Shown here one piece after another: positions 34,190 through 43,790 of a DNA stretch of 64,000 nucleotides. Source of the DNA: an uncultured Eubacteriales bacterium (GTDB lineage Bacteria; Bacillota; Clostridia; Oscillospirales; Oscillospiraceae); assembly GCA_900315595.1 (NCBI GenBank), contig OMZQ01000005.1, positions 1 through 64,000 of the forward strand. Direction: 5' to 3'. The notes under the pieces were generated by a model. That model saw only the letters and a list, made by a program, of their open reading frames with translations. It made no database searches and had not been told where the DNA came from. The position numbers and the translations under genes are program-made. Within the stretch, counting starts at the first letter, position 1. Each line of letters begins with the position of its first letter.

Positions 34190-35404
34190 ATGAAAAAACC
34201 AGAGCTGCTCGCCCCGGCAGGGGACATGGAAAAGCTGAATATGGCCGTTCGCTACGGAGCCGACGCCGTCTATCTGGCCGGGACGAGCTTCGGCATGCGC
34301 TCCTTTGCCGGGAACTTCACGCCCGACGAGCTGCGTCAGGCCGTTGCCTTCTCCCATGCCCACGGCGTCAAAACCCACGTGACGGTCAACACGCTTGCCC
34401 GGAACGACGAGCTGCCCGCCCTGCCCGCCCATCTGGAGCTGCTCAACGACTGCGGCGTGGACGCCCTGATCCTTGCTGACCTCGGGGCGTTCCGCCTTGC
34501 GGAGCGGTACGCTCCACGCTGCGAGCGCCACGTTTCCACCCAGGTCTCGGTCACGAACTACAATACCGCCAGCGCCTGGTTCGACCTCGGCGCGAAACGC
34601 GTCGTCCTCGCCCGTGAGCTTTCTCTGGATGAGATCGCGGAGATCCGCCGCCGGACGGACCCCGCTCTGGAGCTTGAGGTCTTTGCGCACGGGGCAATGT
34701 GCGTCTCCTGGTCCGGGCGCTGCCTGCTCTCCAACTACATGACGGGACGGGATTCCCAGCGGGGCGCCTGCGCGCAGCCCTGCCGCTACCAATACGCCCT
34801 CATGGAGGAGAAGCGACCCGGCGAATACTTCCCGGTCTTTGAGGACGAGAAGGGCACCTATATCATGAACTCCCGGGATATGTGCATGATCGACCATCTG
34901 GACGATCTGATGTCCGTCGGCGTTGACTGTCTGAAAATCGAAGGCCGTGCAAAGTCTGCCTACTATGCTGCCATCGTGACCGGCGCCTACCGCCACGTGC
35001 TCGACGATCTGGCCGCCGGCAGGCCGGTGGACAAGGTCTGGCGCGATGAGGTGGAAAAGATTTCCCATCGCCACTATTCCACCGGCTTCTTCTACGGCCA
35101 ACCGGGGCAATTCTACGAGGATGCCCGCTATATCCGCGATTGGCAGGTCGCCGCCATCGTCACCGCATGCGACGAGACCGGTCTTGCCACGCTGAGCCTG
35201 CGCAACAAGTTCGCCGCAGGCGACGAGATCGAGGTGGTCGGGCCGGATCTCAAGCCGTTTTCCGTGACTGCTCCGACCTTTTCCACGCCGGACGGCGCTT
35301 CGCTTTCCGAGGTCCGGACGCCGCAGATGGTCTTCCGGATGCAGCTTCCGCGACCGGTGCCCGCCTGTTCTATCGTCCGCCGCCTCGTCACAGAAAGCGC
35401 ATAA
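34190..35404 (+). CDS. U32 peptidase-family protein (TrhP/YegQ-like)
   Basis: A 404-aa protein of the collagenase-like U32 family. PELLAPAGDMEKLNMAVRYG and ADAVYLAGTSFGMRSFAGNF open the barrel, with HGAMCVSWSGRCLLSNYM, GACAQPCRYQY (family Cys signature) and DCLKIEGRAKS. Bacterial members of this form take part in tRNA 5-hydroxyuridine (ho5U34) synthesis, often near mltG in Firmicutes, so a tRNA-modification role is more likely than proteolysis. The ATG at 34190 lies 10 nt after mltG. It ends about 90 nt before the strong promoter of the polysaccharide locus. Confidence 0.9.
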   Translation: MKKPELLAPAGDMEKLNMAVRYGADAVYLAGTSFGMRSFAGNFTPDELRQAVAFSHAHGVKTHVTVNTLARNDELPALPAHLELLNDCGVDALILADLGAFRLAERYAPRCERHVSTQVSVTNYNTASAWFDLGAKRVVLARELSLDEIAEIRRRTDPALELEVFAHGAMCVSWSGRCLLSNYMTGRDSQRGACAQPCRYQYALMEEKRPGEYFPVFEDEKGTYIMNSRDMCMIDHLDDLMSVGVDCLKIEGRAKSAYYAAIVTGAYRHVLDDLAAGRPVDKVWRDEVEKISHRHYSTGFFYGQPGQFYEDARYIRDWQVAAIVTACDETGLATLSLRNKFAAGDEIEVVGPDLKPFSVTAPTFSTPDGASLSEVRTPQMVFRMQLPRPVPACSIVRRLVTESA

Positions 35405-35497
35405 TTCTCTGCAGAAAAGCACACGAAAAATGTTTTTTGACACAAAAACTTTCGTGAATCTTCACAGGAAATCCGCAATCCGCTGCAGTTGGATTTG

Positions 35498-35526
35498 TTG
35501 ACAAAGAACAGCGTTCTTGTTATAAT
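35498..35526 (+). promoter_or_regulatory. Consensus sigma-A promoter of the polysaccharide locus
   Basis: A perfect TTGACA and a perfect TATAAT are separated by 17 nt, the best promoter in the window. It lies 69 nt before the first ATG of an eleven-gene run with no internal promoter of similar quality, so it is taken as the main promoter of the locus. Confidence 0.85.
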
Positions 35527-35595
35527 AATCAGAGTTGTGAATCCTGCGATTTCATCCTCGCACACAGATCCTTTCGCTGGAGGGCCTTCTCTGTT

Positions 35596-36249
35596 ATGTA
35601 TGAGCACTGTTTCAAACGGCTTCTGGATATCGTCCTGTCCCTGCTTGCCATGATATTCCTGAGCTGGCTGCTTCTGCTTCTGGCGATCGTTATTATGATC
35701 GACGATCCCGGTCCGATCCTGTTCAGCCAGAAGCGCGTCGGCAAACATAAAAAGTATTTCCGTCTGCATAAATTCCGCAGCATGAAGCGCAATGCGCCGC
35801 ATGACGTACCCACGCATCTGCTGGAGAATCCAAATACCTATATCACCCGCGTCGGACGCATCCTGCGTCGCTACAGTCTGGATGAGCTCCCCCAGGTCTG
35901 GGATATTTTCGTCGGACATATGAGCATCGTCGGCCCTCGACCTGCGCTCTGGAATCAGACCGATCTGGTCGAAGCGCGTGAGCGCTACGGCGCGAACGAC
36001 GTTCGTCCCGGCCTGACCGGGCTGGCACAGATCAACGGACGCGACGAGCTTTCCATCGAGGAAAAGTCCCGTCTGGACGGAGCTTACACCGCCGCGCTCC
36101 GAGCGGGCGGCTGGAAGGCCTTTGCGATGGATCTGCGATGCTTTTTCGGTACCTTCCGTCCGGTCTGTACTGCCAACGGCGTATTGGAGGGCAGGGAAGC
36201 CCCTCATCGGGCTGGAGAAGACTCTCACTCCAATGTCGGAGGTGATTGA
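35596..36249 (+). CDS. Priming undecaprenyl-phosphate sugar transferase
   Basis: A 217-aa initiating phosphoglycosyltransferase (bacterial sugar transferase family) that loads the first sugar-1-phosphate onto undecaprenyl phosphate. One N-terminal membrane helix (LLDIVLSLLAMIFLSWLLLL) is followed by DDPGPILFSQKRVGKHKKYF, KFRSMKRNAP (catalytic Asp/Glu region), LRRYSLDELPQVWDI and GPRPALWNQTDLV, the standard order. The short monotopic form lacks the WcaJ-type multi-helix N-terminus. It starts the surface polysaccharide locus under its own consensus promoter. Confidence 0.93.
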   Translation: MYEHCFKRLLDIVLSLLAMIFLSWLLLLLAIVIMIDDPGPILFSQKRVGKHKKYFRLHKFRSMKRNAPHDVPTHLLENPNTYITRVGRILRRYSLDELPQVWDIFVGHMSIVGPRPALWNQTDLVEARERYGANDVRPGLTGLAQINGRDELSIEEKSRLDGAYTAALRAGGWKAFAMDLRCFFGTFRPVCTANGVLEGREAPHRAGEDSHSNVGGD

Positions 36250-36250
36250 A

Positions 36251-37195
36251 TTGAATCGTAGGCTGGTGATCACCGGCGTGACCGGAGAGAAATCCGGAGC
36301 CGCCTTTGTCAGACAGCTTCACGCGCACAGGACGGATATTCGAGCTGCTTTTCCCGGGGGGATCCGTGCTCTCGTACGGCCCTCCTCCTGCACAGATTAT
36401 CTGAAGCAAATGCTCCCCGACGTCGAAATCTTCGTCGGGGAATTTGTGCGTTCGGAGCTTTTGAATCAGGCATTGGCAGGCGCCGACACGGTGGTTCATA
36501 TTGCCGGAATTCAGACGTCGCTTCCCATCGTGGAGGCTGCGGCACGCTGCCATGTCCGTCGGGCGATTCTGGTTCACACCACAGGAATCTATTCTAAATA
36601 CAAGCAGGCAGGGGAGGGCTATCGAGAGATTGACGCCGACGTCGCCCGAATTTGCCGGGATCATAATATCTCCCTTACGATCCTGCGTCCGACCATGATC
36701 TATGGCACGCTGTCGGATCGGAATGTATCGCAATTCATTCGCATGGTGGATCGTCTTCCCTTGATGCCTGTCATTCGAGGCGCAAGGTATTGGCTGCAAC
36801 CGGTCTGGTTTGAAGATTTGGGCCGTGCCTATTATCTGGCATTGACCCGGGAGTCTGCCACAGCCGGGAAGAACTATGATCTCTCCGGCGGTGCGCCGAT
36901 CCTGTTGCGGGATATGCTAAGCGAGATCGGCACACAGCTCGGAAAGAAGCGGGTCTGTTTTATAAACTGCCCCTTTGCGTTGGCCTATACCGGTGCTTTC
37001 CTGCTCCGCGCCTTGAGTCTGGGACGGATTGATCTCCGGGAGAAGGTTCAGCGGCTGTGCGAGGACAGAGCCTATCCCCACGAGGCTGCCTCTGCTGATT
37101 TCGGGTATGACCCCGTATCCTTCCAGGAGGGCGTACGGGGAGAGATCCATGCGTATCTGCAAAGCAGACGCAAGAAGAATGGAACGCAAATATGA
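36251..37195 (+). CDS. NAD(P)-dependent SDR-type epimerase/dehydratase
   Basis: A 314-aa extended/atypical SDR. RRLVITGVTGEKSGAAFVRQ contains the Rossmann Gly-rich loop. GADTVVHIAGIQTSLPIVEA and HTTGIYSKYKQAGEGYREID hold the likely catalytic Tyr/Lys, and TILRPTMIYG follows. It probably modifies a nucleotide sugar or a lipid-linked sugar for the polysaccharide. GGAGGTGA at 36238-36245 points to the TTG at 36251, just after the previous stop; the ATG at 36233 would overlap the upstream gene. Its end overlaps the next gene by 4 nt (ATGA). Confidence 0.82.
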   Translation: MNRRLVITGVTGEKSGAAFVRQLHAHRTDIRAAFPGGIRALVRPSSCTDYLKQMLPDVEIFVGEFVRSELLNQALAGADTVVHIAGIQTSLPIVEAAARCHVRRAILVHTTGIYSKYKQAGEGYREIDADVARICRDHNISLTILRPTMIYGTLSDRNVSQFIRMVDRLPLMPVIRGARYWLQPVWFEDLGRAYYLALTRESATAGKNYDLSGGAPILLRDMLSEIGTQLGKKRVCFINCPFALAYTGAFLLRALSLGRIDLREKVQRLCEDRAYPHEAASADFGYDPVSFQEGVRGEIHAYLQSRRKKNGTQI

Positions 37196-38406
37196 ACCTC
37201 TTAGTGATTTGCCAATACTACGACCCGGAGCCCTTTCGGATCCACGACCTCTGTGCCGGATTGGTTCAGTTGGGTCATTCCGTGCAGGTTGTGACTGGCA
37301 TGCCCAACTATCCTGCCGGAGACTTATATCCGGGCTTTGCGGACAACAAGGCCCGCGACGAGGTCCTGGATGGAGTGCGCATTCACAGATGTCCCATCCA
37401 TCCCAGAAAGCATGGAGCCCTGCATCGGCTGTGGAATTACTATTCTTTCACCCGACAGGCAGGGCGATATACTTCTTCCTCGCACTGTGCAGCGGCTGAT
37501 GGCCGCCCCTTCGATCTGGTGCTGGTCTATCAGCTCAGCCCCGTGATGATGGCAAAGCCAGCCCTGCTCTACCGAAGACTGCACCCCGTCCCCGTCCTGA
37601 TGTACTGCCTTGATCTCTGGCCGGAAAGTCTGTTGGCAGGGGGCGTTTCCAGGGATTCTTTTGTGTTTCGGTTTTATCACCGGGTTTCGGCCCGAATTTA
37701 CCGTTCCATGGATCGAATCCTCGTGACCAGCGCTCGATTTGCGCCATATCTGATCCGAGAATTCGACATCCCTGCTGCGCGGATACGACATCTGCCCCAG
37801 TATGCGGAAGACCTTTTTCGGCCCTCACCGCCCCGAAAAAGAGACGGGACTGTTAATCTCATGTTTGCCGGGAACGTCGGCAATTTGCAAAATGCCGGGA
37901 TTCTGCTCGACGCAGCAAAGCTGCTTCGCCAGGAGCCCGTCGTCTTCCACGTCGTGGGCGACGGCAGCGAGCTCGAGAAACTGAAAAAAAGAGCAAAGGA
38001 CGAGGACCTGCAAAACGTTTGCTTCCACGGACGCAGACCGTTGGAGGAAATGCCTTCGCTTTACGCCGAGGCTGACGCTATGCTCGTGACGATGAAAAAC
38101 GACCCGATCCTGAGCCTGACCCTGCCCGGCAAGGTCCAGTCCTATATGGCCTCCGCCCGGCCTTTGATCGGTTCCATCGGCGGAGAGACTGCCCGCGTGA
38201 TCGCGGAGGCCGACTGCGGCTTCTGTGCTCCGTCGGAGGATCCCGAAGCCCTGACTGCGGAGATTCGCCGCTTCCTGGCTTGCGACTCGCCGGAACGCCT
38301 CGGACAAAATGCCCGCACCTACTATGACGCGCACTTTACCAGAACGCATTTTCTGACAGAACTGGATCGGGAAATCTCCAATCTGGTTTCGGGTGAGAGG
38401 ATTTGA
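37192..38406 (+). CDS. Glycosyltransferase family 4 (WbuB-like)
   Basis: A 404-aa GT-B transferase: LLVICQYYDPEPFRIHDLCA at the N-terminus (WbuB/WcaI-like opening), GMPNYPAGDLYPGF and LVYQLSPVMMAKPALLYRRL. The C-terminal donor domain has VNLMFAGNVGNLQNAGILLD, VVGDGSELEKLK and the E-x7-E region around SLTLPGKVQSYMASARPLIG. It adds one sugar of the repeat unit; the donor is unknown. Its ATG overlaps the SDR stop and its end is 3 nt from the next transferase, consistent with one transcript. Confidence 0.92.
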   Translation: MNLLVICQYYDPEPFRIHDLCAGLVQLGHSVQVVTGMPNYPAGDLYPGFADNKARDEVLDGVRIHRCPIHPRKHGALHRLWNYYSFTRQAGRYTSSSHCAAADGRPFDLVLVYQLSPVMMAKPALLYRRLHPVPVLMYCLDLWPESLLAGGVSRDSFVFRFYHRVSARIYRSMDRILVTSARFAPYLIREFDIPAARIRHLPQYAEDLFRPSPPRKRDGTVNLMFAGNVGNLQNAGILLDAAKLLRQEPVVFHVVGDGSELEKLKKRAKDEDLQNVCFHGRRPLEEMPSLYAEADAMLVTMKNDPILSLTLPGKVQSYMASARPLIGSIGGETARVIAEADCGFCAPSEDPEALTAEIRRFLACDSPERLGQNARTYYDAHFTRTHFLTELDREISNLVSGERI

Positions 38407-38409
38407 CCC

Positions 38410-39579
38410 ATGAAGGTTTTGATGATCAATTCCGTCTGCGGCATTCGCAGCACCGGACGGATCTGTACGGATCTTGCGCAGGCTTTGGAAGCGCAGGGCC
38501 ATACCGTCCGGATTGCCTACGGCCGGGAGACCGTGCCGGAGCGTTTTTCCCGCTATGCCGTCCGCATCGGCAGCGACTGCGGCGTGAAGCTCCATGCGCT
38601 CAAGGCCCGCGCCTTTGACGCCTCCGGCTTCGGCAGCCGTTTTGCCACCCTCCGGTTTCTCGACTGGGTACGCAAATATGATCCGGACGTGATCCATCTG
38701 CATAACGTTCACGGTTATTATCTCCACGTCGGTCTGCTCTTTGACTATCTCCGCACCTGCGGCAAGCGCATTCTGTGGACGCTGCACGACTGCTGGGCTT
38801 TTACCGGCCACGCGGCCTACTGCGAGCAGGCAAACTGCGAAAAATGGAAGAACGGCTGCTCGCATTGCCCCAAGGACTGGGACTATCCCAAGAGCCTCTC
38901 CGATCACGCCCGTCGAAACTATGCGCGGAAGAAGGCACTTTTTACCGGGATCCCGAATCTGGAGCTGGTCACGCCCTCGCAGTGGCTGGCCGACCTGTGC
39001 GCGGAGTCGTTTTTGAAGGAATATCCCGTCACCGTCATCCACAACGGGATCAATACGGATGTTTTCCGCCCCTGCGATGGGACGGCGCTTCGCGCAAGCC
39101 TCGGTCTGACGGGCAAGCGCGTGATCCTCGGTGTTGCCGCTCTCTGGGAAAAACGAAAGGGGCTCGATGACTTCGTCACCCTGTCCGAGATGCTCTCCGA
39201 CCGGGAACGCATCGTTCTGGTCGGTCTGTCTGAGCGGCAGATTCAGGCGCTTCCGCCCGCCATTCTCGGGCTTCCCCGCACGAATTCTGCACAGGAGCTG
39301 GCCGCTCTTTATGCGATGGCTGACGTTTACGCCAATCCGACCTATGAGGACAACTATCCCACCACGAATCTGGAAGCGATCGCCTGCGGAACGCCGGTCA
39401 TCACCTATGCCACCGGCGGCAGCCCGGAAAGCGCCGTTCTCTATGGTGCGTCCGTGCAGAAGGGCGATATGAGCGCCCTTCTGGATGCCCTGCGCCGTTC
39501 CTACGAGCCGTCGGATGGGGCGAAGCCTTCCTGCCTGGACGCCGCCTCGGCACTTCAAGCCTATCTGTTGCTCTATTAA
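38410..39579 (+). CDS. Glycosyltransferase family 4
   Basis: A 389-aa GT-B transferase with the acceptor domain showing VIHLHNVHGYYLHVGLLFDY and TLHDCWAFTGHAAYCEQ. The donor domain has VIHNGINTDVFRP, VILGVAALWEKRKGLDDFV, and the E-x7-E nucleotide-sugar motif in NPTYEDNYPTTNLEAIACG. The cysteine-rich insert (CEQANCEKWKNGCSHCPKDW) is typical of a WcaC/PssE-like group, where it may bind metal. It starts 3 nt after the previous gene and is followed after 19 nt by the polymerase. Confidence 0.92.
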   Translation: MKVLMINSVCGIRSTGRICTDLAQALEAQGHTVRIAYGRETVPERFSRYAVRIGSDCGVKLHALKARAFDASGFGSRFATLRFLDWVRKYDPDVIHLHNVHGYYLHVGLLFDYLRTCGKRILWTLHDCWAFTGHAAYCEQANCEKWKNGCSHCPKDWDYPKSLSDHARRNYARKKALFTGIPNLELVTPSQWLADLCAESFLKEYPVTVIHNGINTDVFRPCDGTALRASLGLTGKRVILGVAALWEKRKGLDDFVTLSEMLSDRERIVLVGLSERQIQALPPAILGLPRTNSAQELAALYAMADVYANPTYEDNYPTTNLEAIACGTPVITYATGGSPESAVLYGASVQKGDMSALLDALRRSYEPSDGAKPSCLDAASALQAYLLLY

Positions 39580-39598
39580 TTCTGGGAGATCCTAACGC

Positions 39599-41029
39599 AT
39601 GAATACACGCCGTCTTGACAGAGCCTCTGTCGGTCTGATTTCCATCAGCCTGATTTTCATACTGACGATCGTGCTGCTGATTCTGATGCCGACCGAGATC
39701 GAAGAAGAATTTGCGGACACCTGGCTTGCCTGCACCTTTTCGCTGGCAATCTCCCTGATGGTTCTTCTGCACTTTTATATGAAGTACCACATGGATTTTT
39801 TCAGTCCGGTTGTCTTCGTGTCCCTGATCTATCTGGTCATGTTCTTTGTTACGCCGATCTATGACATTTTGACCGGTGAGACGGAATGCTTCGGCGTCAC
39901 GGATCTCTTTCTGTACGGCAGGGAAAGCACTCTGATCGCGCTGGTCGGATTTCTCTCCTTCTGCCTGACCTTCCAGTATCGTCACTCCCGCTTGCTGAAG
40001 AAGCTTCCGCCGATCAAGAAGCTCAAGCTCTCGGATGCGGATCGGGAAATTCTGACCCAGCGGCTTCTGATCGCCTGGGCGGCCGTCGCTGTTCTCGCGA
40101 TTGGCCTCACTGCATTCACGACCGGATTCAGTATCACCTATATTCTCTCCTTCGGTCTTTTTGGTTCCGCCGGCAGCGGTCCGAGCTCTTCGACTCCCCT
40201 CAGTTTTGTCATACAATTCACGCGCTGCATCGTGACGATCGCCGTTCTGTTCTATTTCTATTCCAAGAATGCCCCGCTCAAATACGTGGTCCTCATTTTG
40301 ACCGCTCTGATTGAGGTCTCCAACGGGTTCCGGTATATGATCGTCATTCTGCTGGTTGCCATGTTCTACGTCAATTATCTGATTTCGGGGAAAAAGCTGA
40401 AGCTCGCGCATGCAACCATCGGGCTTGTCGCACTGGTTATGATCATAGGAGTGGTCGGGTATACGAGAGATTCCGTCCGAAGCGGCGGAGGCGCTGACAC
40501 CTCCGGCATTACGCTCCAGTTTGTCATTGATGCCATTCTCAATAATTTCAGAATTTACAAGTCCTATTATGCGGTGATCAAGGTCGTTCCACGGATCCTT
40601 CCGTATATCTACTTTGATCAGATCGTTGTCTACACCCTCATCATGGCGATTCCCCGTGCCGTCTGGCCGGGCAAGCCTGAAAATCCCGGCACCCTCCCGC
40701 AGCTATACGGTCTGAACTACAACGCCGTGAGAGGCGGCTTTGCCTATCCCTGCCTTGGAGAATTCTATTACGGCTTCGGTATCTTCGGCGTCGTCTTTTT
40801 CATGGCGGTCTTCGGAGCATGGCTCGCGCGGCTCTCCGCCACCTACAGGTTTCGGAGCCGCTGCGTTGCCGATCTCGCTTATTACGCGGTCATTCTCGGT
40901 TCCATGCTCCAGTTGCTGATCCGCGGCTATACGCCAAGTAATTTCTACCTTGTGGTCACTCTGTCCATTCCGTTCTGGCTGACTGCCAAATACTTCAAAA
41001 AGCATGCGGAGGTACTAACCGAGAAATGA
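39599..41029 (+). CDS. O-antigen/repeat-unit polymerase (Wzy-like)
   Basis: A 476-aa integral membrane protein with about 11-12 hydrophobic segments (e.g. LISISLIFILTIVLLILM, VVFVSLIYLVMFFV, FVIQFTRCIVTIAVLFYFY, IGLVALVMIIGVVGYT). A large periplasmic loop runs between ~290 and ~370, containing TRDSVRSGGG and AIPRAVWPGKPENPG. This matches the oligosaccharide repeat-unit polymerase family that joins lipid-linked repeat units outside the membrane. It lies between glycosyltransferases and the flippase, as usual for Wzx/Wzy loci. Its stop overlaps the next start by 4 nt. Confidence 0.9.
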   Translation: MNTRRLDRASVGLISISLIFILTIVLLILMPTEIEEEFADTWLACTFSLAISLMVLLHFYMKYHMDFFSPVVFVSLIYLVMFFVTPIYDILTGETECFGVTDLFLYGRESTLIALVGFLSFCLTFQYRHSRLLKKLPPIKKLKLSDADREILTQRLLIAWAAVAVLAIGLTAFTTGFSITYILSFGLFGSAGSGPSSSTPLSFVIQFTRCIVTIAVLFYFYSKNAPLKYVVLILTALIEVSNGFRYMIVILLVAMFYVNYLISGKKLKLAHATIGLVALVMIIGVVGYTRDSVRSGGGADTSGITLQFVIDAILNNFRIYKSYYAVIKVVPRILPYIYFDQIVVYTLIMAIPRAVWPGKPENPGTLPQLYGLNYNAVRGGFAYPCLGEFYYGFGIFGVVFFMAVFGAWLARLSATYRFRSRCVADLAYYAVILGSMLQLLIRGYTPSNFYLVVTLSIPFWLTAKYFKKHAEVLTEK

Positions 41030-42291
41030 GCGATTATCAGATCATCGTTTCGCACCCTGCGCAGCAGCACTCCTATCATCTGGCTGCCGGCGTCAAGAAG
41101 CAGGGTATGCTGCTTCGGTATCTCACGGCGATCTATGATAAAACTGGGAGCGTCGGCATGTCTGCGGCGCGGCTCCTGGTCCGCGGCAGAGACAGCTCCA
41201 AGCTCTCCAACCGCCGCTGCCCGGAGCTGGACGATGGGGAAGTGGAGCTATATTACACCCTGCCCTCGCTTGCCGTCATCATTCTCTCCCGCTCGCTCAA
41301 AACAAAGCCCTTGTCCTACCGACTGGATCGCTGGATTGCCAACAGATTCGGCAGGAAGGTCGCCAAACGAGCGATCCGTCTGCATGCGGACGCGGTGATC
41401 TGCTTTCTCAATAATGCAGAGTCCTGTTTTAAATATTTACAGCGGCATGCGCCGCAGATCACCCGCGTCATGGACGCATCGAGCGCGACGGTGCGCTATA
41501 TGGCGCGGCTCTATGAATCGGATATGGAGCTGACCGGGAATCCCGGACTTCGCCGCGAGGTTCCGAGCTTTTTTGAACCGGCGACCCTGCAAAAGGAGCA
41601 GAGGGAGTTGGATCTCACAGACGTTTTTTTAGCGCCATCCCGCTTTGCCGCCGAGAGTCTCTCCTTTTGCGGCGTCCGCCGAGAGAAAATCCAACTCCTG
41701 CCCTATGGCTCAAACTTTCCGCTCTGTGACATGCAGCGCGGAGTGCCGGATTCCATTCGCTTTATCTACGTAGGCCAGATCAGCTATCGAAAGGGCGTCC
41801 ACCATCTGCTCCGCCTGTTCCGGGAGCTTCCCTGGGCGGAGCTGGACCTGATCGGCCAGACCTTCAGCCAGGATCTTCCGAACGATTACAGGGACTGTCC
41901 CAACATCCATTTCCACGGTCATCTGCCGCGCGAGCGGGTGCAGGAGCTTCTGGACCGGTCGCAGGTCATGGTTTTCAACTCCCTTTCCGACAGCTTTCCG
42001 CTCTCCTGCCTGGAGGCGATGTCGCGCGGTCTGCCTGTGATCGCCTCGACGCAGGCAGGCGTATGCGACCTGATCCGGGAAGGGGAGAACGGCTTCACCT
42101 TCGCGCCGGCCGACTCAGATGCTCTGCGGCGTCACGTCTGTTATTTCCGGGACCATCCCGAGGAGTATCCGCGGTTCAGCGCTGCTGCGATGGAGACTGC
42201 CTCCTGCTATACCTGGTCGGCTTATGAGGATCGTTTGGCTGTCATTCTTGCGGAGCTCAGGGATCAGAAGCATATTCAGAATCGAGGATAA
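41026..42291 (+). CDS. Glycosyltransferase family 4
   Basis: A 421-aa GT-B enzyme. The N-terminal half begins YQIIVSHPAQQHSYHLAAGV, and the C-terminal half has IRFIYVGQISYRKGVHHLLR, DYRDCPNIHFHGHLPRERVQ and the donor motif NSLSDSFPLSCLEAMSRGLP. It is the third GT4 of the locus, implying a repeat unit of roughly four residues including the primer. It is coupled at both ends: ATGA with wzy, and one base shared with the flippase start. Confidence 0.9.
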   Translation: MSDYQIIVSHPAQQHSYHLAAGVKKQGMLLRYLTAIYDKTGSVGMSAARLLVRGRDSSKLSNRRCPELDDGEVELYYTLPSLAVIILSRSLKTKPLSYRLDRWIANRFGRKVAKRAIRLHADAVICFLNNAESCFKYLQRHAPQITRVMDASSATVRYMARLYESDMELTGNPGLRREVPSFFEPATLQKEQRELDLTDVFLAPSRFAAESLSFCGVRREKIQLLPYGSNFPLCDMQRGVPDSIRFIYVGQISYRKGVHHLLRLFRELPWAELDLIGQTFSQDLPNDYRDCPNIHFHGHLPRERVQELLDRSQVMVFNSLSDSFPLSCLEAMSRGLPVIASTQAGVCDLIREGENGFTFAPADSDALRRHVCYFRDHPEEYPRFSAAAMETASCYTWSAYEDRLAVILAELRDQKHIQNRG

Positions 42292-43739
42292 TGATGGGCC
42301 GAATCGGCAAAAACTACGTCTACAATCTTGCATATCAGATCATCGTCCTCCTTGCGCCGATCGTGACTGCTCCTTACCTCGCCAGAGTGGTCGGCGCGGA
42401 GAGGCTTGGCATCTACAGCTTTGTCAGCTCCTCCGGGAACATCATCATTACGCTGTCTCTGCTCGGGATCTATTCTTACGGCTGCCGCCAGACCGCCTAT
42501 GTGCGCGATCAGAAGCAGCTCTTGACGCAGACCTTCTGGGAGATCATGGCGGCCCGCCTCCTGCTGACGGTTCTCGGCACCGCGATCTATGCGGTCTTCA
42601 TCCTTCTGAACCGGGATACCGCGCGGTTCCTGCTGCTCTATTATCCATATCTGCTTGCAAACTTCCTGGACTGCAACTGGGTCTACGTCGGGCTGGAGGA
42701 TATGCTTCCGGCAGTGATAAAGAATATCTTGGTCAAGCTGCTGACCGTGGCTGGGATCTTTCTCCTGGTCAAAGGACCGGGCGATCTCTGGATCTATATT
42801 CTGCTGATCGCAGGCGCAACCCTGCTCGGGAACGTGCTGGTCTATTTCCAGCTTCCCAAATACGTCGGCTTTTCCCGCCCGGAGCTTCATAGCTTTCCCG
42901 TCCATATTCGCGGCTCTCTGCGGCTCTTTTTCCCGCAGGCCGCCTATATGTTCTATCTGCAGGTCGATAAGGTCATGCTCAAATGGCTGACCGGCGCCAC
43001 GGCTCAGGTCTCCTATTACGATCAGGCAGAAAAAATCATCATGATCCCGTTGACGGCTGTCACCGTCATCAGCACGGTCATGATGCCCCGGATCGCAAAC
43101 GAATTCCAGAAGGGAAACCGCGATGAGATCGAACGCCTTCTCCTCCGGGCAGGACGATTTGCCCTCTTTCTGGCCTGCCCGATGATGGTAGGCCTCTTCG
43201 TTGTTGCCCGTCAGTTTGTCCCGTGGTATCTCGGCCCCGCCTTTCTTCCTACGGCGACCGCAATGATGGTGCTCAGTCCGATCGTGGTGCTGAATTCCAT
43301 GACCGGCATTTCCGGCAGCCAGTATTTCACGGCGACGGATCAGATCTCCGTCCTGTTCAAGGCCTATGGCGCGGCTGCTCTGATCAACGTGGTCGTCAAT
43401 GCGCTGCTGATCCCGCGCTTCGGCTATCTCGGCGCTGCGATTGCGACCGTGCTGTCCGCTGCGATTTCCGCCGTGGTACAGTATCGAACGCTTTCCCGGC
43501 AGATCCGGCTGCGGCCTCTTGGAATCGATCTGCTTCGCAAGCTATCCGCTTCCGTCGAATTCGGCGGGATCCTATGGACGGTCAGCCGCACCTGGCCGGC
43601 AAGTATCCGCACGACCGCTGCGCAGATCGGCATTGGGATCCTGCTCTGGATCGTGATGATGCTTCTGCTGCGGGATCCGGCTCTGCAGATCGCCATCCGG
43701 ACCCTCCGGGAGATTCATATTCGCAGAAAGCGAAGCTGA
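42291..43739 (+). CDS. Oligosaccharide flippase (Wzx-like)
   Basis: A 482-aa membrane protein of the MOP superfamily with about 12-14 helices. YNLAYQIIVLLAPIVTAPYL at the N-terminus is the polysaccharide-flippase signature, followed by GNIIITLSLLGIYSYG and QVDKVMLKWLTGATAQVSYY, with the second six-helix half from ~280. It moves the lipid-linked repeat unit across the membrane before Wzy polymerises it. The ATG shares a base with the previous stop; a second ATG follows directly and may be used instead. The C-terminus ends in a basic tail IRTLREIHIRRKRS. Confidence 0.92.
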   Translation: MMGRIGKNYVYNLAYQIIVLLAPIVTAPYLARVVGAERLGIYSFVSSSGNIIITLSLLGIYSYGCRQTAYVRDQKQLLTQTFWEIMAARLLLTVLGTAIYAVFILLNRDTARFLLLYYPYLLANFLDCNWVYVGLEDMLPAVIKNILVKLLTVAGIFLLVKGPGDLWIYILLIAGATLLGNVLVYFQLPKYVGFSRPELHSFPVHIRGSLRLFFPQAAYMFYLQVDKVMLKWLTGATAQVSYYDQAEKIIMIPLTAVTVISTVMMPRIANEFQKGNRDEIERLLLRAGRFALFLACPMMVGLFVVARQFVPWYLGPAFLPTATAMMVLSPIVVLNSMTGISGSQYFTATDQISVLFKAYGAAALINVVVNALLIPRFGYLGAAIATVLSAAISAVVQYRTLSRQIRLRPLGIDLLRKLSASVEFGGILWTVSRTWPASIRTTAAQIGIGILLWIVMMLLLRDPALQIAIRTLREIHIRRKRS

Positions 43740-43790
43740 GCGTCGGAGTTCAGGTTCGTTGGTTTCATATTACAAATGGAGGGTTCAGTC